A DNA stretch of 9,174 nt, taken from contig JAPTUI010000242.1 in assembly GCA_028067895.1 (NCBI GenBank), positions 555-9,728 of the forward strand, read 5' to 3'. Source of the stretch: Pseudomonadota bacterium. GTDB lineage: Bacteria > Pseudomonadota > Gammaproteobacteria > Steroidobacterales > Steroidobacteraceae. Below the pieces are notes generated by a model that worked only from the letters and a program-made list of their open reading frames with translations, was not told the DNA's origin and did no database searches. Position numbers and translations under genes: made by a program. The number at the start of each line of letters is the position of its first letter. Position 1 is the stretch's first letter. Shown here piece after piece: positions 5,127-9,174 of this stretch.

Positions 5127-6341
5127 TCAGTCCAGGGCGCCGATCGCCTCCAGCCGCCGGGCACGAATCTTCTCGCCGATCGCCGGACCGGCCAGCCCCT
5201 GGCGTTCCTCGCTGCCGAGCACGACCGCGGCGGCCGCGGCGCGCGCGCGGCGCAGATAATCAGCCTGCGGATATGGCATTTCCTGCAGTCCGGCGCGGCC
5301 GCGCGCATCGGCCTCGCAGGCGCGCAGCAGATCTTCGAACCGCTCCGGGCGGCGCAGCGCGTCGGTCGCCTCGAGCAACTGCAGCACGGTGCTCGGGCGC
5401 AGCGCTTCGGCGCGGTGCACGTGCGCGTGATAACGGGCCGTCAGCACGGCGAGTTCGCGGTAGGCATTCGGGATGCGCAGCCGCGAGCACACCGCCTCGA
5501 TGAGCGGCACACCGGCTTCCTCGTGACCATGATGGCTCGGCCAGCGCTCCGGCAGGGTGCGGGCCTTGCCCAGGTCGTGCATGAGCACCGCGAAGCGCGC
5601 GGGCTTCGAAAGTTCGGCATCCGCGGCCCAGCGCAGAGCGAGCATGACGTGCACCCCGGTATCGATCTCCGGATGCCACTGGGCGGGCTGTGGCACGCCG
5701 TAGAGCGCCGCCACTTCGGGAAAGATCACGCGCAGGGCCCCGCATTCGCGCAGCGTCTCGAAGAACACCTCCGGGCACGGCTCCCCGAGCGCCCGCTCGG
5801 TCTCCTGCCACACCCGCTCGGGCACCAGCGCGCCGAGTTCGCCGGATTCACTCATGCGACGCATCAGTGCGAGCGTCTCGGGCGCAACGTGAAAGCCGAG
5901 CGGCGCGTAGCGCGCCGCGAAGCGCGCCACACGCAGCACACGGACCGGATCCTCGACGAATGCGTCCGACACGTGGCGCAGCAGGCGCGCCTCGAGATCG
6001 CGCTGGCCACCGTACGGATCGATGATCTCGCCGGCGGCGCTCTCGGCCATGGCGTTGACCGTCAGATCACGCCGGCGCAGATCTTCCTGCAGCGTCACCT
6101 CTGGCGAGAACTCGGTCGTGAAGCCCCGATACCCCGGCGCGACCTTGCGCTCCAAGCGCGCCAAGGCGTATTCGTCGCGCGTCTCGGGATGCAGAAATAC
6201 CGGAAACTCCCGTCCCACGGGCAGGTAGCCCTGATGCTCGAGATCCTCCGGCCGCGCCCCGACGACCACCCAATCGCGCTCGCGGACAGGCCGACCGAGC
6301 AACCGGTCCCGCACCGCACCGCCGACTAGGTAGACTTCCAC
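5127..6341 (-). CDS. cca: CCA-adding tRNA nucleotidyltransferase with HD phosphohydrolase domain
   Basis: A 404-residue class II CCA enzyme. It builds or repairs the 3' CCA of tRNAs from CTP and ATP without a nucleic-acid template; the long proteobacterial form also has an HD domain with 2',3'-cyclic phosphodiesterase, 2'-nucleotidase and phosphatase activity. MEVYLVGGAVRDRLLG aligns without gaps to the start of E. coli Cca, which fixes the GTG at 6341 as start; no in-frame ATG lies nearby. Visible motifs are GGAVRD (7-12), the metal site ERDW (21-24), RRRDLTVNAMA (89-99), EDPVRVLRVARFAAR (130-144), WHPEIDTGVH (222-231) and the HD pair His255-Asp256 in MHDLGKA. Residue 21 is Glu where E. coli has Asp21, one of two metal-binding carboxylates; Asp23 is kept. 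The C-terminus is shorter than the E. coli one. The start codon lies 6 bp from that of the divergent lipoprotein gene. Confidence 0.96.
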   Translation of the reverse strand: MEVYLVGGAVRDRLLGRPVRERDWVVVGARPEDLEHQGYLPVGREFPVFLHPETRDEYALARLERKVAPGYRGFTTEFSPEVTLQEDLRRRDLTVNAMAESAAGEIIDPYGGQRDLEARLLRHVSDAFVEDPVRVLRVARFAARYAPLGFHVAPETLALMRRMSESGELGALVPERVWQETERALGEPCPEVFFETLRECGALRVIFPEVAALYGVPQPAQWHPEIDTGVHVMLALRWAADAELSKPARFAVLMHDLGKARTLPERWPSHHGHEEAGVPLIEAVCSRLRIPNAYRELAVLTARYHAHVHRAEALRPSTVLQLLEATDALRRPERFEDLLRACEADARGRAGLQEMPYPQADYLRRARAAAAAVVLGSEERQGLAGPAIGEKIRARRLEAIGALD

Positions 6342-6347
6342 CCACCC

Positions 6348-7460
6348 ATGGTAACCGACTCGAGTGCCCGCCCGGTGCGCCCCACGCCCAAGCCGCCCTC
6401 CCCCGCGCGACGCACCCCAGCCGCAGCACGGCTTGCGGTCACCGCCCTGGTGCTCGCCGCGCTCGCCGGCTGCGCCAGCACGCGCTATCTGATGCAGGCC
6501 GCCGTCGGCGAATGGCATGTCATGCACGATCGGCGCTCGATCGTCGATGTCATCGACGAGCCCGACGCCCCGCTTGCGCTCGTGCGCGAGCTCGGGGCGG
6601 TGCGCTCGGCCCGCCGCTTCGCCTCGCAGCAGCTCGGCCTGCCGGACAACGACAGTTACCGCAGCTACGTGAACCTGCATCGCCGCTACGTGGTGTGGAA
6701 CGTTGTGGCGGCACCGCGGTTTTCCGTCCAGCCGAAGCAGTGGTGTTTTCCGATCGCCGGCTGCGTCGCGTACCGAGGCTACTTTCACGAGCGCGCCGCC
6801 CAGTCATTCGCCGCTCACTTGAAACGTCGCGGTTACGACGTACTGGTCGAGGGCGTACCCGCCTACTCGACGCTCGGCCGGTTGCCCGATCCGGTCATGA
6901 GCACCATGATGCGCTACGGCAGCGACGAGCTCGCGGCCATGATCTTTCATGAACTCGCGCACCAGCTGCTGTACGTACCGAACGATTCGCGCTTCGATGA
7001 AGCGTTTGCGATGACGGTGGAAAACACGGGCCTGAAGCGCTGGCTGCGGTATCGCCACGAACCGCAGCGCATTGCGTTGTTCGAACATCTGGATGCGGCC
7101 GACCGCGACTTCGCCGCCCTGCTGCGCCGCGCGCGCAGCCGGCTCGCGCGCGTGTACGCCTCGGGCATGACGCATGCGCAGATGCTGCGGCGCAAGCAGG
7201 CGGTCTTCACGCAGCTCGCCGCGCAAATCCGCGCGCTCGAGCAGCGCCTGCAGGTGCGTGCCCCGCTGTACAGCCGTTGGATCCGCCAGGGCCTGAACAA
7301 CGCCGACCTGGTCTCAGTCGGCACGTACTACGACTGTCTGCCGGGATTCGAGCGGCTGCTGCGTCGCGAGCACGGCAACCTGCCGCGCTTCTATGCCGCG
7401 GCGCGCCGCCTGGCGCGCGAACCGAAGGCGATCCGGGATCGGGCCCTCTGTCGGTCCTGA
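6348..7460 (+). CDS. Predicted zinc aminopeptidase, lipoprotein (PF10023-type family)
   Basis: A 370-residue lipoprotein with a gluzincin-type zinc site. The N-terminus has a basic, proline-rich stretch (1-28), a hydrophobic segment (29-40) and the lipobox LAGC, with Cys42 as the acylated residue. Ala at +2 predicts the outer membrane rather than inner-membrane retention. HELAH at 201-205 (His201, Glu202, His205) is the zinc/catalytic motif, and Glu218 in DEAFAMTVE is a likely third ligand. QWCFPIAGCVAYRGYF (131-146) and GVPAYSTLG (169-177) are typical of the predicted-aminopeptidase family. The substrate is unknown and the enzyme name rests on the family label. The start at ATG 6348 has no clear ribosome site; a GTG ten codons in (6375) would still leave a complete signal peptide and cannot be excluded. 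The gene converges on the methyltransferase gene with 22 bp between stops. Confidence 0.87.
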   Translation: MVTDSSARPVRPTPKPPSPARRTPAAARLAVTALVLAALAGCASTRYLMQAAVGEWHVMHDRRSIVDVIDEPDAPLALVRELGAVRSARRFASQQLGLPDNDSYRSYVNLHRRYVVWNVVAAPRFSVQPKQWCFPIAGCVAYRGYFHERAAQSFAAHLKRRGYDVLVEGVPAYSTLGRLPDPVMSTMMRYGSDELAAMIFHELAHQLLYVPNDSRFDEAFAMTVENTGLKRWLRYRHEPQRIALFEHLDAADRDFAALLRRARSRLARVYASGMTHAQMLRRKQAVFTQLAAQIRALEQRLQVRAPLYSRWIRQGLNNADLVSVGTYYDCLPGFERLLRREHGNLPRFYAAARRLAREPKAIRDRALCRS

Positions 7461-7482
7461 GACGGCTCCCGGGGCCGGCGGC

Positions 7483-8637
7483 TCAGAGCGAGGCGCGCAG
7501 ATCCTGCAGCGCAAACCCCGGCAGCGGTGCGTCGCACTGGCGCGTCAGCGCCATGACCTTGAACGCCTCGCCCATTTCCCCCGGCAGCAGCAGACGGCGC
7601 GCCTCGCCCGCGCGGCGTGCGTGCTCGAGCGCATCGCCTGCCTCGGCGACCAGACGCTCGATTCCCGTGCCGAGCAGGAACGCCGCCTGGGTCGCAAATC
7701 CCGCCACATCGAGCCCGGCGGCGACGGCGCTTTCGGCGATCCGCGTGAAGTCGACCCACGCGGTCAGGTCCTGCACGCCGAGGTTCACGTACGGGTCATC
7801 GTGCACCCGGTGCTTGTAGTGACAGCGCAGCGTGCCTGCGACACGCTGCGGGTGGTAGTAGTGCGCGCGCGGCAGGCCGTAATCAAAGAGCAGCATCATG
7901 CCGCGCTGCAACGCATCCGCGGCACTTCCCACCCACGGCCCGGCCTGCAGACAGATCTCCGAGACGTATCCGTCGGTGAGCGGCGCCGGCAGTTCCGCGC
8001 TGAGCCGGGCCCATTCTTCAGTGAGCGCCGCATCCGCTGGCGCGGCGCGCTCGACCAGACGTGTGCCCTCGAGCGCAACACCGAGCTCGCGCGGCGCGCC
8101 GGCCTCCAGGACGAACCTGCGGCAGGGCAACGCATCGAGCACCTCATTGGCGAGAATCACGCCGTGCACGGGCCGCTCCGGCAGCCGATCGAGCCACACC
8201 ACGCGCTCGGCGAGCGTCGCCGGCAACGCGCCGATGCACCGCTGCTGCCGCTGCGCCAGATCCGCACTGACCTCGAGGATCGCGTAGCGCTGCGGCAGAC
8301 AGCCGCGGGCGGCCAGTTCGGTGAGCACCGCGGCGGCCATGCGCCCGGTACCGGCCCCGAATTCCAGGATCTCCCCGCCGTCGGCCAGCACCTCGGCGCA
8401 CTGCGCGGCCACGCAGCGACTGAACAGGTCCGACATTTGCGGCGCCGTGACGAAATCCCCGCCGGCGCCGATCTTGATGCTGCCGGCGCTGTAGTAGCCA
8501 AGTCCCGGCGCGTACAGCGCGAGGGCCATGAAGCGCTCGAATGACAGCCAGCCGCCGCCGGCCCGCACCGCCGCGGCGATGTGTGCCGCGAGCGCCTCGG
8601 AATGCGCCGCTTCTTCCGCCGACAGCGGCGGGGTCAT
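7483..8637 (-). CDS. SAM-dependent methyltransferase, MidA/NDUFAF7 family
   Basis: A 384-residue protein of the COG1565 class. Key features are GWLSFERFMALALYAPGLGY (29-48), GDFVTAPQMSDLFS (60-73), the SAM-binding glycine loop ILEFGAGTGRM (90-100), and ANEVLDALP (163-171), all standard for the family. The mitochondrial member NDUFAF7 (MidA) symmetrically dimethylates an arginine in the NDUFS2 subunit of complex I during assembly. The bacterial substrate is not established, so NuoD methylation is only an analogy. The start is chosen at ATG 8637 (MTPPLSAEEAAHSEAL), where family homology begins; ATG 8658 and TTG 8670 are in frame upstream without good ribosome sites. AGGA lies about 14 nt before 8637. 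The gene is divergent from the pteridine reductase-like gene, with about 38 bp between chosen starts. Confidence 0.9.
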   Translation of the reverse strand: MTPPLSAEEAAHSEALAAHIAAAVRAGGGWLSFERFMALALYAPGLGYYSAGSIKIGAGGDFVTAPQMSDLFSRCVAAQCAEVLADGGEILEFGAGTGRMAAAVLTELAARGCLPQRYAILEVSADLAQRQQRCIGALPATLAERVVWLDRLPERPVHGVILANEVLDALPCRRFVLEAGAPRELGVALEGTRLVERAAPADAALTEEWARLSAELPAPLTDGYVSEICLQAGPWVGSAADALQRGMMLLFDYGLPRAHYYHPQRVAGTLRCHYKHRVHDDPYVNLGVQDLTAWVDFTRIAESAVAAGLDVAGFATQAAFLLGTGIERLVAEAGDALEHARRAGEARRLLLPGEMGEAFKVMALTRQCDAPLPGFALQDLRASL

Positions 8638-8675
8638 AATGGAGTCTGCCGTCCTCATCGATCGAGCCAAGGTTC

Positions 8676-9174
8676 ATGACGCCATCTGACGACGCCCACG
8701 CGCCCAGTCCACTCAGCGGCCAGGCGGTTCTGGTCACCGGCGGCGCGCGCCGCCTCGGCGCACTCATCGCGCGCACGCTGCACGCCGCCGGTGCGCAGAT
8801 CGTGCTGCACTATCGCAGCTCGGCGGAATCGGCCGGTGCGCTCGCCGCAGAATTGAATGGCGTGCGGGCCGACTCCGCGGCGCTCGTGTCCGGGGACCTG
8901 CTCGAACTGCACTCGCTCGAGCGGCTGGCCGCCGCGGCGGTGTCGGCCTTCGGTCGGCTCGACATCCTGGTGAACAACGCCTCGACGTTCTATCCGACCC
9001 CGATGGGACAGATTGATGAGCGGGTCTGGAGCGATCTGATCGGCACCAACTTGAAGGCGCCGCTGTTCCTTGCCCAGGCCACCCGCGCGGCATTGAGCGA
9101 GCGCGGCGGCCTGATCGTGAACCTCACGGACATCCACGGCATGCGTCCTCTGCGCCATCACCCGGTATACAGCG
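8676..9174 (+). CDS. Pteridine reductase-like short-chain dehydrogenase (3' end outside window)
   Basis: The first 166 codons are present and the gene runs off the right edge. The fold is a classical SDR with the cofactor loop TGGARRLG (21-28), NADPH-type HYRSS (45-49), and NNAS (100-103). Where ordinary SDRs have the catalytic Ser, this protein has Asp152 in NLTDIHG, followed 13 residues later by Tyr165 in HPVYS. The same Asp/Tyr arrangement and spacing is known in Leishmania PTR1 (Asp181/Tyr194) and in FolM-type dihydromonapterin reductases. This points to NADPH-dependent reduction of dihydropterins (folate/monapterin metabolism) rather than to FabG. The catalytic Lys would lie just past the window. 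The start is ATG 8676, with a weak AAGG 3 bases upstream; no in-frame alternative fits better. Confidence 0.88.
   Translation, partial: MTPSDDAHAPSPLSGQAVLVTGGARRLGALIARTLHAAGAQIVLHYRSSAESAGALAAELNGVRADSAALVSGDLLELHSLERLAAAAVSAFGRLDILVNNASTFYPTPMGQIDERVWSDLIGTNLKAPLFLAQATRAALSERGGLIVNLTDIHGMRPLRHHPVYS

Noticed and set aside
5058..6329. 423-codon open frame on the plus strand opposite cca
   Set aside because: cca on the other strand aligns to E. coli Cca across its length; the antisense frame has no family features.
7457..7486. Bidirectional terminator between the convergent lipoprotein and methyltransferase genes
   Set aside because: CTGAG/CTCAG plus CGGC/GCCG arms can pair, but the stem is interrupted and there is no T-run on either strand.
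7393..8544. 383-codon open frame on the plus strand opposite the methyltransferase gene
   Set aside because: The minus-strand product has all MidA-family motifs; the antisense frame looks compositional only.

Overview
The window looks like chromosomal DNA from a GC-rich gammaproteobacterium. The evidence is high GC at third codon positions, a tRNA nucleotidyltransferase that lines up with E. coli Cca almost residue for residue, and a class II ribonucleotide reductase split into NrdJa and NrdJb as in Pseudomonas. Genus cannot be given from sequence alone. Almost everything is housekeeping or maintenance; no transposase, phage gene, tRNA/rRNA or CRISPR array was seen.

Layout. Positions 1-2466 (minus strand) hold the adenosylcobalamin-dependent ribonucleotide reductase: the start of nrdJb (1-258, cut by the window edge) and, upstream of it, nrdJa. 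nrdJa is broken by a perfect 28-bp tandem duplication at 2011-2066 that shifts the frame and puts a TGA at the repeat junction. This leaves a 143-residue N-terminal piece and an overlapping 591-residue C-terminal frame; removing one repeat copy would give a 715-residue protein. Positions 2467-2975 are a 509-bp divergent control region, partly AT-rich. It has a sigma70-type promoter followed by a near-consensus NrdR operator (18-bp perfect palindrome) for nrdJ, an orphan intrinsic terminator pointing the other way, and a sigma32-like promoter for a small heat-shock protein (2976-3413, plus strand).

Positions 3509-4450 (plus) encode an atypical SDR-fold NAD(P)-binding protein of the NDUFA9-like type. 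It converges on a short exported protein (4480-5043, minus) that resembles only the extreme N-terminus of bacterial alpha-2-macroglobulin. Upstream of that on the same strand is cca (5127-6341). cca is divergent, with only 6 bp between start codons, from a lipoprotein of the predicted zinc aminopeptidase family (6348-7460, plus). That gene converges on a MidA/NDUFAF7-family methyltransferase (7483-8637, minus), which is divergent from a pteridine-reductase-like SDR (8676 to the window end, plus).

The most notable points are the disrupted nrdJa, the NrdR-controlled nrdJ promoter with extra operator-like sites, a possible small RNA ending at the orphan terminator, the apparently truncated macroglobulin gene, and a Glu in place of the usual first metal-binding Asp in Cca. 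No obviously new multi-gene system was found.
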